Shown here piece after piece: positions 1 to 12,105 of a DNA stretch of 64,000 nt. Positions within the stretch are counted from its first letter, which is position 1. Each line of letters begins with the position of its first letter. The translations under genes were made by a program, and so were the position numbers. Below the pieces are notes generated by a model that saw only the letters and a program-made list of their open reading frames with translations, made no database searches and was not told the DNA's origin. This DNA is from Rhodocollybia butyracea (Eukaryota > Basidiomycota > Agaricomycetes > Agaricales > Omphalotaceae): the NCBI GenBank assembly GCA_015501585.1, contig JADNRY010000072.1, forward strand, positions 186,001 through 250,000. Direction: 5' to 3'.

Positions 1-1150
1 CATTCCATGGTCCCTCACAGATGGTCTGGAATTACAGCTGAATCGCTCGTGACAGCCACCACTAGTCACCACCAAGCACAGGTCCTCAAGTTACTCAGCC
101 CAGCCTCGTTGTTCACACCTAAACCCAACCTGTTTTCCATTCAAAAAAACTACTTCTGCTTCCTCTCCCTCTCCACCACTAACCTTGACTCTCCTAGAAC
201 ACTTGCTAGAATCTGAACTCCAAGGTCTCAAAATTGCACACTCATTTTGTGTGTTGACACCTCGCCGTTCTATTCGCACCCCTGTGGCCGCCCACTGAAA
301 CCTGTCCTCACAAAGAAATGGTGCGGATGTGAGATACAGGTCCAGGGAGAAGGTGGCCATGACCCAGAGGAAGATGCGTGTGAGACAATGGAGCTTGTAC
401 GGAAGAAGGTTGAGAATGGAAGGGAGTTTGGGGAGTTCAGAAGAGCTGTTTGAGAGAATTGGGAGAGCTGTTAAGAGGTCGTCTTGGGCTACTGGCACTG
501 GTGGAGAGAAGATACAGACCGCGGTGATTGATCATGGGAATCCGGGGATGATGCATGGGAGTAAGGCTAGTATGTGTTTGGGGTGCAAAGATGACGAAGA
601 GGTTGTGAAGAAATTTGTGGACATGGTTGAGTCTCATGGTTTTGTGTTCATGAGGCTGATGGGGCTGGCAGGGGTCAGAGGCTATGAGTGGAATACATCC
701 TCCATTTGGTTTTGTACTAATCATTTTGATGTCTGTAAGGGTAACTGCCCGTGCTAATCCTTCTGAAGGCATCCCCTGGCATTACCACTGCACCTCCCCT
801 CCAACAGCACCTACACCCAAAATACTTTCCACACTCCTCGAAATCTCTACTCACCTCCAAACCATCCACTCGTCCCTCCCTGCCCGTTCTGCCCTACTCC
901 TATCAACTGGACACTCTGACCCCTTGGATGGCGGAGTTGAATAAAAAGAAAAGCAGCGTTCAATGCATCAATTCGGAAGGGATTGTCTGTGGGGCAACTG
1001 GGTGAGGGTGAGCAATGGATGGCTGCGGATATATGGTATTTGGGATAGGTGGTAGAGCTGGAGAAGAGAGGGTTGTTCTTCTTACTAGGCGTGAAACCTT
1101 TTGTAATTTTACACAGGAAGGAAGAACTTGAAACCCTGCCATCCTCATTG
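1..1150 (+). pseudogene. REX1-like RNA exonuclease fragment, copy A
   Basis: This is the 3' part of a gene resembling REX1-type DEDDh RNA exonucleases, which trim structured RNAs in the nucleus. Read across frames it gives, in order, RWSGITAESL, LTKKWCG, GHDPEEDA, ETMELVRKKVENGREFGEF, TAVIDHGNPGMMHG, a CLGCKDDEEVVKKFVDMVESHGFVF-type stretch and, near 870-960, HSSLPARSALL with a GHSDP box. The H and final D of the ExoIII motif (GHDPEED) are kept. The ExoI motif would lie upstream of the window edge, and it is absent in the other copies. Frame changes and stops (for example after the LDSPRTLARI segment) show it is not translatable. It is one of six related same-strand fragments. The family call rests on motif recall, not on a search. 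Confidence 0.6.
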
Positions 1151-3990
1151 TTACATTTCTTAAAAAATGGTTTGGATGCCTTCAGCGCTACATTGTAAGT
1201 GAATTCAGGAATGCTACTCCATTAGTTCCGCTGTAGCCACGGGCATGATCTGTTAGGACTGTTACGCTAGAATGGTTCTCCTATTCTAAATAGCATCTGG
1301 AACAACTTTACCATCTCTTTCCTTTCCTTCCTTCTCGTAGCTACTGCAAGTGCATATGCTAGTCCCACCCAGTGATCCAACCCTGGTTCAATTCATTGGC
1401 ACAATCTCAGTCATTTGCTTCCTCTCCTTTTCTTTCCTTCCACCTACTATGATCCGGTCTCATAGTATATTCCCGGATCACTCTAACAAGTCGCAAACCA
1501 GAATGGTTCGGTGTTTGATAGTGTTTGATCTTTGTCCATGTATCTCTGTGTATGTAATTAGATGTAAGTCTACGTAAGTACACAAAAGCAAAGGAGATTA
1601 GAGGAGGTTTGAAATACCGAGGTGGCGGAAGCTCATCCTGTAAATGTTCTCCAGAAAATCCTCACTTCAACATTAGGTATGGTCAGTTCTCAGAATCGCG
1701 TTGGATTCACCAAGCAATTCAGGAGCGATTCAGAGGACTAGAATCACCTCAGAATCTGACCGACACCCATCTCAAATGTCTGATGTCATACCATGAACGC
1801 TAAACAGCCATGCCGTGTTCTATCCAAAATAATCATATGTTTAAGTTCCTTCTCCGCTTTTTTAAACAATCACACAAGCTCTGCAAGAGGAGGAGTGCAA
1901 ATAATACACAGCTGATGCTTGATCTCTGCCTGCTGCTCAAAAACCAATGTTGGCCTTGGGAGGTTAGTAGTTAGGATGAGCTCCACAATTGTTTTCGCAT
2001 GTCATGTACTTATACTCACTGCACATTTTTGCTGTTGGTATATCCAGAATGGGCCTGTTCATGGATCATGATGAGGGCTTGCAAGGATGAGCTTGAATAA
2101 ACCCGACATGTCCCCAAGACTCAATATCCCTCCATTCTGTGGCCAACACTTCTGTCTCTCCAACTGAGTATTGTTCTGCTCTTGAGAATTTCCTTGCCGA
2201 GGTGTTATTTGACATACTTACTGTCAGTGAAGGTGATAACATTAAAACAGCATTTACTACCAATATTCCTGATGTCCTCATCATGTATGCTCCCCATCTC
2301 CTCATCTAATTTCCAGGCATGGAAGCATCACATCTTTGCTCCCCATCCTTCATCAACTTCCCTGAAAAGAAACATCGTAAATAAACAAATGTCACTCGAG
2401 ACTCTCATTCCTCTTGAGTCTTTTTAAGGTTGCTTGTTCCACCACTCCTTCATTCCATGTTTCATTCGCATTCTTTCTCTCTTTTAGTCCTGTTACTTTA
2501 TACTTTCCCTACCGTTGCAAGCCTGAATCACTAATACTATCAAGATCATACCCACTGTGCTGAATAATTTCATTTGCTGTTTCATTGAAGTTATTACTAG
2601 TTTTTCCCCCTTTTTTTTACATATCCATGTGCTACTTACTTTGATACAAGATGCCCGCTTGTTTTGTTATCCAAGCAAGGTGGGCGCCTTGGCACATGGC
2701 ACTTCTTGAGTTCTTTCATCTCCAAGATGTGTATCTCACCCACCAGGAAAACCTTGACTGAATACCACACATGTCCATGCATGGAAGTTGACAAGGCCTT
2801 GATGGAGGGAACGACTGGACTTTAAAACTGCCGGTGATCACAAATAGAGTGGCAGTGTTATAAATTTCACATGCATAGTTTATGGCTCAAGCTCAACATT
2901 CAACCCTTGGATTTCTACCGCATTACCTGTAAGTAAGAGCTGGAAATGAAGCTCCGTATCAATCACGGATTTACCCAGATACCGTACACTCATGTAACCC
3001 AAAAGGCTGGCCACATCGTGGCCATGTCGTGAGTTATGTCATTTCAAGAGTCATACAGTGCGCACAGGCACTTCCTCAGCAACCTTCAGAAGACTGAATA
3101 AAAAAAATTGTGATTTTTTTAAATTTTTTTCTGGGAAGAAACCTGACAAAAGAACACGATTGATGTTGAGACCGAAAAAATTCCCACGGTATTTCACTTT
3201 TCTTGCCTCAAATCACTGAAATTTCAGCCAATTCATGACTAGTTTCTTGTACATTCAACAAAATGGGATGCTCCCGGGAAAAGAAGAGGGCCGCTCTGGC
3301 ATGGGAAGCAAAAAAACGTAAAGAAAAACCATTATATATCTTGAACACAGGTCAGGAAACCATTATGCACAGTGAAGACAGCTTAAGTTAGCTATATTGC
3401 TGTCTCTTGCTCACTATCACAAAATTAATCTTTCAGTGTAGGCGAGGATCAAATTTGTCACAGGCTGCATATGCTGTCACTTGCTGTCATAACTTATCGT
3501 CATATTCCTGCGTTAATTCTGATGTATATTAAAATAATCAATAGCCAGTAATGTAGCACACTTTCTATACTATTCCACCATGCTACCTAATTTTTTCTGT
3601 TTTTTTCTGCTTTTATTTCGATTTTTTTCTGTTACGTATCACGTGACTATTTCACTTTTCGGAGGGTCAAAAAGATAAACTTCAAGCTACACCTTATTGA
3701 AGCACAACGGGGGTTCATCTAGTGTATGTTTATCCCTCCAGAGAGGTTTAACCTCCATTATTTTACTTCAAAAATCCTAATTAATCTTTGAATTTTCGGA
3801 GGTGTTTTAATTCAGTTCGGATGTCACAAAGTGCCTGTGTGCACTGTAGCTGATCCAAATGCTTTAAGTATAAATGTTCAAAATGTTGTGCAATGGGTCA
3901 GAAAAATCTTCCATTAAGGTGGCTGTCACTTCTGCAACCTCCAAACTTCCATTAAATAAGCTTTCTTCCTTCCTTCCCAAGCCTCGGGCA
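1151..3990. other. Gene-free stretch
   Basis: The first 450 bases look like the trailing part of the REX1 repeat unit. Beyond that I see only short, unsupported ORFs. AT-rich runs occur at 3100-3190 and 3590-3650. No RNA gene or element with clear ends was found. Confidence 0.4.
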
Positions 3991-6285
3991 ATGGAAGAAC
4001 TCTCACTCTGGCAAGTTGCTTTAGCCACCATTGCACTTGTATGCGGAACATTAATTATTCGATCTTTCACATCCTCCAGCCTTAGTTGCCCTCCCGGCCC
4101 CCAGGGTTTACCTCTTCTTGGAAATGTTTTTCAAGTGCCCAGAGTGGTAGCTTTGTGACTCAACTAACTTGTATTCCTGCCTAATCATATATACTATAGC
4201 ATCTGGCCACATACTCCAGAAGGTTATGCGAAGACTATGGGGGACTTGTGTTGTTGAACTTGGTTGGTTTTGCAAGTACTTTTATAAGCCCCTGCAAACA
4301 CTGCTCGCTCATGGAAGTAATACAGCCTATCCTCTTGATTGGAGACATTAGTCTAGCGAAGGACATCCTGGAGAAGCAATCCGCTAAACACTCATCACGT
4401 CCCATCATACCCTACGTTGTATGTTATCTTATTTTGTTATCTTATGTTATACCTTTATGTTTTTTTTCTTCTCTCAATTCCTGCAGCGTCGATACGTCAA
4501 TCCAGCCCAGGTGTACTGGGGAATTCATGAGCAAGGCGAAACCCATTTTATTGCGTGAAAGCTAACTTCAGGACTCATGTCGGCCGTTTGAGCCAGGGAA
4601 ACCAAATCCCTCCAGCAGTTCGAAGCTTTACTCAACGTGACACATCTCCTGAATGACGGCGGAAAAAATTGGTTCCACCACATGGATCGGTACCATCCAC
4701 TCTCGCAGCAAAGTTCTGCATTTTCAACTGATGTTTTCGGTGACAGAGTATCGGCAAGTATGGCTCAAACAGCTGCGTTTGGCTTGCATTGTCCGACAGG
4801 AGAGGAGCCTGATCTCAAGGAAGTAATCGCAGTAAGTTCACTCTCGCACTGATTAACTGACAAACAACTTACCGTCGTGTTGAGTGCATTGCAGAGTTTA
4901 TCAGCCTATGCACCCCTTCAGCAAGTATCATCAATGTCCTTGCCTTCCTCGACATCATACCTGGTCCAATGCCCTGGCGAAAGCGCGCACAAGCCTACTG
5001 CAAACAGGAGGATATATTGTATGATAGGCTAATTACTGATGCTGTGTCTGGAAAGGCATCTGGGATGCACACGTACGTTCTTCTAGCTATGAATAATCAT
5101 TTGCCGATATCGTTCTTTGCAGGTGGGCATCTGTTTTGGCAAGCGAAGACAAACCTGAGGGCAACCCGCGTCGATTGATGAACCAATTCACAGGGGTGAG
5201 TCACTAGTGAGATTGCATCTCGGATGATTTTGACAACTTGGAGTTTTTGCAGGGTGCAATTGAAACTGTACATGTCATTCTATTGTCATATGTCCTCATG
5301 GGTTGATATGACTGGTTTAGACCGCTGTTTCCCTACATACATTTGTCCTCACTTGCATACTTTATCCACATTGGATTCCCCGTGCGCAGAAGGAGATTGA
5401 CGCCGTTGTAGGACAAAATCGGCTGCCGACCTTCAAGGATCGTCCCCGTATTCCGTATATCAAGGCTATCATACGAGGTGTGTATCTTTTGTTGTAATCA
5501 CCAGCCTGAAATTAATGCACACTCAGAGACCCTTCAATGGCGCCCTGCAGGTAGCTGCTTTTCTTTGGCAAACAATTGCAAAACTTAACAGTCATTGATA
5601 GCTCATTTCGGAGTCCCCCATCAATCTACTGCCGACGACATTGTGGAATACCATGGTAAGGAATACTTCATTCCAGAGGGAACCATTATTCTCGCTGTGA
5701 CCTGGTCAGCTGTTTTCCGTTCTTCTAAGTTATGACATCCTTCATTTGACCCATATCTTTATAGGGCAATTGAGCATGACCAGAAGAGATTCGATGACCA
5801 CAATGCATTCCGGCCAGAATGCTTTCTCGACAACAGCGGTGACTTGAAGTCCGACTAAGAGACAAGTGCTTTCGGCTTCGGAAGACGTGGTAAGCTGGTA
5901 CCGTGGCTGATCATACAGGTAATGATAGGCTGAAAGGTTAACAGCCTGTCCTGGTATTCCGTTTGCCAAGCGCTCCCTGTGGATTAATATAGCTATGATG
6001 TTGTGGACCTTCAACATTTGCAAGTCGGACAAGGTTGATCCCCACACCGGCTTGTCGTTCAAGTATGACAATAGCGATGCATCGTTCAGCGGGGAGGTGT
6101 GTACTGATCCACCAATCATAACAATAAACTCACTCTCATGTACTTTAGTTCTCAAATGCACCGTTTAAATTTCCTGCCGTGTTTGAGCCACACTCTGCAC
6201 ATCATGCTGAGGTGGCGAGGCAAGAGTGGGCTGAGTGTGAGAAGGATCTCAATGTATTGCTACCACAGCCCAGGGAGCGCTAGGA
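3991..6285 (+). pseudogene. Cytochrome P450 pseudogene, multi-exon
   Basis: The relic encodes a membrane-anchored fungal P450 monooxygenase. The start at 3991 opens with a hydrophobic anchor (WQVALATIALVCGTLIIRS) and then the hinge PPGPQGLPLLGN. Later exons give LCEDYGGLVLLNLVG, SSRPIIPYV, GPMPWRKRAQAY, a KEIDAVVGQNRLP block near 5390, IIRETLQWRPA and the haem loop FGFGRR-ACPG, which an intron at about 5890-5940 splits. Damage is clear. The exon after 4486 stops at 4563. The I-helix region near 5255-5330 has lost its AGxDT-type motif and contains a stop. The ExxR arginine is Gln (ETLQ). A TAA lies just before the haem loop at about 5856. Intron positions and order fit agaricomycete P450s. The subfamily cannot be assigned. 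Confidence 0.8.
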
Positions 6286-7059
6286 AGGACAAATTGGGTT
6301 CTGCTTATGGTGTTAATTTTGCAACGAGATCAGGCCCCATACAGATATGGAAAACATTTTGTTTCCCTTGCAATCTCATTGAAATACTGAATAGTATTCA
6401 CGCTTGAAGAATTCGTTATTTTGTTCAATGCCGGCGTCTTACAACTCGCGCTGACCTCACTCCGAAAGCCATTTTGAACCATAAATTTCGACTCTGCTTC
6501 TCTCATTCGGGTATTTCACGATGGATTGTACGATATCCAATTTTGAAGAATCTTATGATACTTTCTACAAATATTTCATGCAGCCGTTTCTGTACTTCAT
6601 TCATTTTTATGATGACTACTCATGGCCCACTAGCGATCCCCTTTTGGGGATTTCTGACATAGCTTGCACGCTTCAGCAACCCCTGTTGCTCCTTCCTTTC
6701 CTCCTACTTGTGCTCATATGTGCCATAGTTGCTTACCATGATCTTGTCACACCATTCGCTGTCCTTACATTCCCGTGTCTCCTCCATTTCCTCATGCTCA
6801 AGTTCCCCTAAGGGCTGTCCCCACGTCACTTGCTACTTTCGGCCCCGGCGCTCTTCCTATCTCCCCTTCTTATTATTTATTACCCTCGGCTCATGAATCT
6901 GGCCTTTACTACTCACCTTGCTCCTTACTCAGCATTTTACTCAACTCTCCTACAGGCAACAAGATGCTCGACAGTTGTCATAGTGGAATGTTCAAAGGAG
7001 GAAAGTAAAAGGGTGAGGAGGGCAATGCGCTGTCTAACTCATCTTGGATATTGACAGTG
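6286..7059. other. Gene-free stretch
   Basis: Only short ORFs on both strands. Nothing recognisable between the P450 relic and the repeat block that follows. Confidence 0.4.
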
Positions 7060-7995
7060 GAAGATCTAGTTTGCCGCATATGCATGTTTAATCAGGATTT
7101 GCACACAGCTCATAGGATCTACGTGCTCACGGCTATCAATTATGATGGGCACGTTGTACACAAGCTCCGTTTATTTGTTCGAGCCTGGCAACCTTGAAGA
7201 CAAAAAGATCTCCAATTGCGAGCTCGAGGTGTTGAATGAGTCAGAGGAGTCTGGCTTCTAGCTGTAAGGGTGTTTATCGATCTTCTGTGTTGATTTGTGC
7301 CCCTGGAGCTGGTAAGGATCTTCAAGCTTCAGACTTTGCACATGAGAAGGGTAAAAAATTCTGCTCGGCAGATATGCGATCCAATTCTTGACATTTTGGC
7401 GGAACTTTCCCCTACATAGAATTGGTTACTGAACTTTGTGTATTTGATACAATAGATAACTTGTGTGAAATCTCCCATTTTAGTATATCATTTTACAAAA
7501 TTGAAAGATTCGCTGAATTTATACAAATATATGCTATCAAATAAGTCACAGAATGCTCCTAAATCCAGGTAGCTGAAAAGACAATTAAATTTTCTCGTAT
7601 CTTGAGTTGCGAAAAGTTAGAGTTCGGCTGGTTTTTCCCATGTGCGTAATTATTCAATTCCAACTGTCTTCTCCCTCAAGCCGAAAAGGCCGCTGAAAAC
7701 CATCCACCAAAACTGAATTGATTATTTCAGCGGCCTTTTCGGCTTGAGGGAAAAGACAATTGAAATTGAATAATTACGCACATGGGAAAAACCAGCCGAT
7801 GTTATGACTCGATCAATAGTCTCGTCCAAACCTTCACAGTACGTAACTCGGCAGTAAAAATGATAAGAGAAATTAATGAGATTATAGAGCAAGCCTTTCC
7901 GTTTGTTGAAACCGCTAGGCAAAAAATATATACTCAAACAACTAGGCTCAAGTAAAGTTAGTAACTAGTTTGTAATACAAAACTCACAGAAGTTA

Positions 7996-8440
7996 TTATT
8001 TGGAGATAGCTCGACAAATAATAATAATAAGATTACCCTCGGAGATAGCTCAACAAGCAGTAATATGAATCAGAACTAGTACTCGGAGATGGCTCAACAA
8101 GTAGTAGTGAGTGTGGTGTCTAGTACTCGGAGATAGCTCAACAAGTAATAGTGAGTGTGGTGTCTAGTACTTGGAGATAGCTCAACAAGTAATAGTGAGT
8201 GTGGTGTCTAGTACTCGGAGATAGCTCAACAAGTAATAGTGAGTGTGATGTCTAATACTTGGAGATAGCTCAACAAGTAATAGGAAGTTGCAACTCGGAG
8301 ATAGCTCAACAAGTGGCAATTAAAGAAGTATTCACTAGGAGATAGCTCAACAGGTGAATGTTAGTGGATACAACTTGGAGTTAGCTCAACAAGATGTATA
8401 AATGTGTATTGTAGCTTGGAGATAGCTCAACAATATACAA
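7996..8440 (+). repeat. Interspersed 'ggagatagctcaacaag' repeats inside the LTR
   Basis: About eleven copies of a 17-base core (ggagatagctcaacaag and close variants) occur every 35-47 bases. In many copies the spacer after the core resembles the sequence just before it. Confidence 0.85.
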
Positions 8441-8579
8441 TGAGTTGGTCTGGTGATTCACACAAGTGATAACAGCAAACAAGTGGGGGTTTGGATTTAA
8501 GAAAAATAATATGTCTCCTGTACATTGGTAAATCTAGCCTTCTTATATACTGTTTAATATGTACTAGTTAGGAAATGCT

Positions 8580-8780
8580 GCGGAATGACTAGATTTGAGT
8601 CATAACTGCGGAAATGCTGCGGATCAGTCAGCATGACTGTGGAATGGTGTGCAATGACTGTTACTGAGTCATTTAAGCGGAACTGCGGATGACTGATGTT
8701 GAGTCATTCAGTAGAGTCATGGATGACTGATATTGAGTCATTTAGTGGAACCGGAGTTGACTAATAATGAGTCAATACTG
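8580..8780. promoter_or_regulatory. Cluster of TGACT/GAGTCA half-sites in the LTR
   Basis: At least five units of the form TGACT-(short spacer)-GAGTCA lie in 200 bases, with six GAGTCA words in all. GAGTCA is the core bound by Gcn4/AP-1 type bZIP factors in fungi. A regulatory role is inference. Confidence 0.4.
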
Positions 8781-9560
8781 TGTGGAAGGGTCTTTGCAGC
8801 TTCCATGGTAATGTGCAGCATTATCCCAAGTTGTGTTGAGAAGATAAGTAATGAATGTATGTGATAGTGTTAGGTAGTAAAAAATTTATGATAGTCATGG
8901 CGGTGGTTGTTAATAAATGAAAAAAGAGTGTGTGTATGCCTATAGTGTAGAATCGGGTCATAACAGCCGAACTCTAACTTTTCGCAACTCAAGATACGAG
9001 AAAATTTAATTGTCTTTTCAGCTACCTGGATTTAGGAGCATTCTGTGACTTATTTGATAGCATATATTTGTATAAATTCAGCGAATCTTTCAATTTTGTA
9101 AAATGATATACTAAAATGGGAGATTTCACACAAGTTATCTATTGTATCATATACACAAAGTTCAGTAACCAATTCTATGTAGGGGAAAGTTCCGCCAAAA
9201 TGTCAAGAATTGGATCGCATATCTGCCGAGCAGAATTTTTTACCCTTCTCGTGTGTTGGACGAGAAGCAGAAGGTGTGACGCGAGAAGAATGAAAATCAT
9301 AAATGGCGCTGGGCGGGCCGGTATTGACTTTCGTGGGTAACGTACGTGCGCTCCGAGAGGCTCCGAGTCCTATCATGTTCCTTTTCCTTGATGGTCAATT
9401 CCAAGATTTCTGTCTCTATGAAAAGAATTTTTAACTCTTAACGTTACGTGGCTCCTACTTAGTCTTTCATGTCACTTCAACAAACTGGCAAGTATTTAGA
9501 TCTTAGAACTTTGCTGGTATCGGTAAGTGGCCAATCTGAAGCTCGTTATCCTCATAATCA

Positions 9561-10870
9561 TTCCAACACGACGTTTTAGACACTGAAACGACGAGACCTC
9601 ATACGATACAAGTATGATTATGCACACCTCGTGGTGACCTATCATTGATTAGGTGAGTGGCTAAAATAATGAATCTGTACTTTCATGCACATGCATCATG
9701 CATCATGGCTAATGCATCGTCTCACAGATGGTCCTGAATAACAATTGAAGCGCTCGCTACACATTCTCTAAAGCCCAAGCCCACGTCCTCAAGTCACTCA
9801 GCCCAGTCTCATCGACATCGTTCAAACCCATTTTCCATCCAAAAACCACTTTCGTTTTCTCTGTTACTCTGCCGCTAACACTAATCCACGTGGGACATCA
9901 CTCGATATCCGACCTCAAAACACTAAAAATCACACTCATTTTGTGTTGACATCGCCCTGATCCATTCACACCTCGTGGACGCCCACTGAAGTACTGAAGT
10001 ACTGAACCCTGGTCGCTCCTGGCTCATGAAAAAATGGTGCGGACGCGAGATACAAGTCGGAGGAGAAGGTGAGTAAACATGCGCGCACAACAATGGAGCT
10101 TGTGCGGAAGAAGGTCGAGCATTCCAGACGTTCACGTTCAAGGCGGATATGGAAGGGCTGTTAGGAGGTCGTCTTGGGCTGCGGGTACCGGTGGAGAGAA
10201 AATACGGACCGCGGTGATCGATCATGGAAATCCGGGGATGATGCATGGGAGTAAGCTCGAGTAAGGCTAGTACATGTTTGGGGTGCAAGGACGACGAGGA
10301 GGTTGTGAAGAATTTCGTGGACGTGGTCGAGTCTCATGGTTTTGTGTTCGTTTGATGGGGCTGGCAGGTGCTAGAGGATGTGAGTAGACTCTCCTTCGTT
10401 TGGTTTGTTACTAATCATTGTTTGTAGGGGTGACTGCGTGCGCTAATCCTTCCGAGGGTGTCCTCGGCGGCACCATCGCACCTCCGCCTCCAACAGAGCC
10501 TACGTTTGAATCACTTTCCTCCACACTCCTCAAAACCTCTACTCACCTCCAAACCATCCACTCGTCCCTCCCCGCCCGCTCCGCCCTAATCATATTCACT
10601 GTACAATCTGACCCTCATCGGATGTCGTAGCTGAATGGAAGAAATGCAACGTTCGAGGCCTCGATTCAGAAGGGGTTGTCTGTGGGACAATTGGGTGAGC
10701 GTAAGCGATGGACGGCTGCAGATGACGGATTCGGAAGAGGCGGCGGAGCTGGGGAAGGCATGAAAGGTAGATGATGTGGTGATGTGCGGTGGTTCTTTAC
10801 ACTACTACAGTACCTTCTTTTTGGCTTCCCTCTCGTACTTTTACACAGGAAGGGCTTGAATTCTTGCCAT
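9561..10870 (+). pseudogene. REX1-like RNA exonuclease fragment, copy B
   Basis: This is the same 3' REX1-like segment as copy A. It begins in a degraded ETTRPHTIQV-type stretch corresponding to the region after ExoI, then ITIEALAT, a KKWCGREIQ block near 10030, MELVRKKVE at about 10090, TAVIDHGNPGMMHG near 10210, VEEVVKNFVDVVESHGFVF near 10300 and HSSLPARSALI near 10560. About 20 bases covering GHDPEED are deleted (the sequence runs from GEGE straight to ARTTMELV), which removes the ExoIII catalytic pair. ExoI is absent. Several frameshifts are present. Confidence 0.6.
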
Positions 10871-12105
10871 CTTCATGGTCGACACTGCCTTCGGATTACA
10901 TTCGATATTTCTTCTATATCATTGCTATAGCCTCTGGATCGACGTTAGATCACGACGAGAAGCGCGCACGCCTGCGCCTGATTCAATTTATCGGTGGAAT
11001 TTCCATCGTTGGCTTCCCTCTATCGTTTGTTTTCCTCCATCTCCTTTTGGCCTTACTGCCGTCAGCCTTACTTCCGGTGCGAGCATTAAATATAATCTTT
11101 GGACCTACTTCCAGCGGACTGAGTCTCTTTCGTTTTGGATCAACTGGTCTTTTGTTCGTGCTTAATGCTTCTCAATTCAGTAATTAAGATGGATGAAGCG
11201 GTACTTGCGGATCCCAAAGGACGTTGGCGGGAGAGGAAAATAATCGCCTTGGAATCTTGGACGGTGAGTTCTACAGTCCAGGAGGCAGAGGAGAGAAGCT
11301 TTTTTTTTCCCTTCCGGCCTCTCACATTTCGGCTTCGGCTTCAAGTTCAATGAGTTATGATCTGTCTCTGGCTTAGTAGCATGCGAACCCCAGCGAAAAA
11401 ACAGCATTGATATCATACTTCAACGCTTTATTCCAAGATGCTCGCAACTACTGCACAAAACCTGAAATAAGTTCAAGTACAGCTGTTGCCCTACAGAGTA
11501 ATCGGTAAGGCTGGTTTATAAGAAAGGAGTTGCAGGTCAAAACCTGCCGTGAGGAGGAGAGCAGAACCTGGACTATAGGTAGGATATCGCCATACAAGCG
11601 CAGTGGCTACCAACGAGAGATGTAAGATAAGGGAATTGGGACACCCCCGGCGCCGATAAGACTCCCAATACCATCAGTCAGAACATCCCAGTTTCTCTTT
11701 ATGCCTCTGTTGTGAACTAGCAGGCTGCAGAGCGTCATATAGTACCTTGTATAAAAAATGATGTATACATTAAGTATAACGCTCTCATCGTCGTAACAAG
11801 GCGTGATAGCCCTGGTCTGGCAGTTATTTCAGTGCTCTCATTACGAGGTTATCTAAACCTCTGAAACCAGGAATTGGTTGCAATAGCTCGCACATTATGG
11901 TGGTGTAGTAGGAATTCAAGGAATTGTTAGAGAATTAGCTGAAGAAAGAAACGATTCCACCTAGCAGTGTGCAAGGTTGAAATCATGCTGCGTTTCTCGG
12001 AACTAAATCTTGAGTCGCCCATTATATGAACCAACACTTGAATGAAATTGGAAACGAATAAGTACCCAGTCGAGATATTTGATAAAAACGGGATTCAGGA
12101 CTGAT
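10871..12105. other. REX1-unit tail and gene-free stretch
   Basis: 10871-11170 continues the repeat unit downstream of the REX1-like segment, with open but unsupported frames. From 11170 to 12105 I see nothing recognisable. Confidence 0.35.

Larger units (their letters stand above)
7800..8965. mobile_element. Solo LTR, 1166 bp
   Basis: The segment starts TGTTATGAC and ends GTCATAACA, the TG...CA form of LTR ends. It is flanked by identical 5-base duplications GCCGA (7795-7799 and 8966-8970). Excision of the LTR plus one duplication recreates an exact complement of the left foldback arm, so the insertion is younger than the foldback element. No internal retrotransposon domain, primer-binding site or second LTR is seen, hence solo LTR. 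The orientation is not determined. Confidence 0.85.
7339..9255. mobile_element. Foldback/TIR DNA element split by an LTR
   Basis: Two nearly perfect inverted arms of about 360 bases (7339-7700 and 7727-9255 without the LTR) face each other across a loop of about 30 bases near 7698-7727. The ends read CACATGAGAAGGG and, on the opposite strand, CACACGAGAAGGG. Both outer edges are flanked by TTG (7336-7338 and 9256-9258), a likely 3-base target duplication, as supported by the uninterrupted homologous sequence at 47.78 kb. A 3-base duplication and CAC- ends would suit a CACTA-like non-autonomous element, but that class call is inference. No transposase is present. The right arm is broken by a solo LTR at 7800-8965; removing it restores perfect pairing. 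Confidence 0.8.
7060..9560 (+). repeat. REX1-unit upstream block (copy B), interrupted
   Basis: 7060-7338 and 9256-9560 are two halves of a block also found at about 17330-18420, 38640-39800 and 46740-48060. Shared landmarks are a 'gctccgt-tatttgttcgagt' stretch, a 'gatttgtgcccctggagct' stretch and the approach to the REX1-like exons. In this copy it is split at 7338/9256 by the foldback element. Joining the halves restores the order seen at 47.78 kb. The block has no sustained reading frame in any copy. Confidence 0.6.

Noticed and set aside
91..498. 135-codon open frame on the minus strand
   Set aside because: It is antisense to REX1-like copy A, and similar antisense frames appear in the other copies as a by-product of codon bias.
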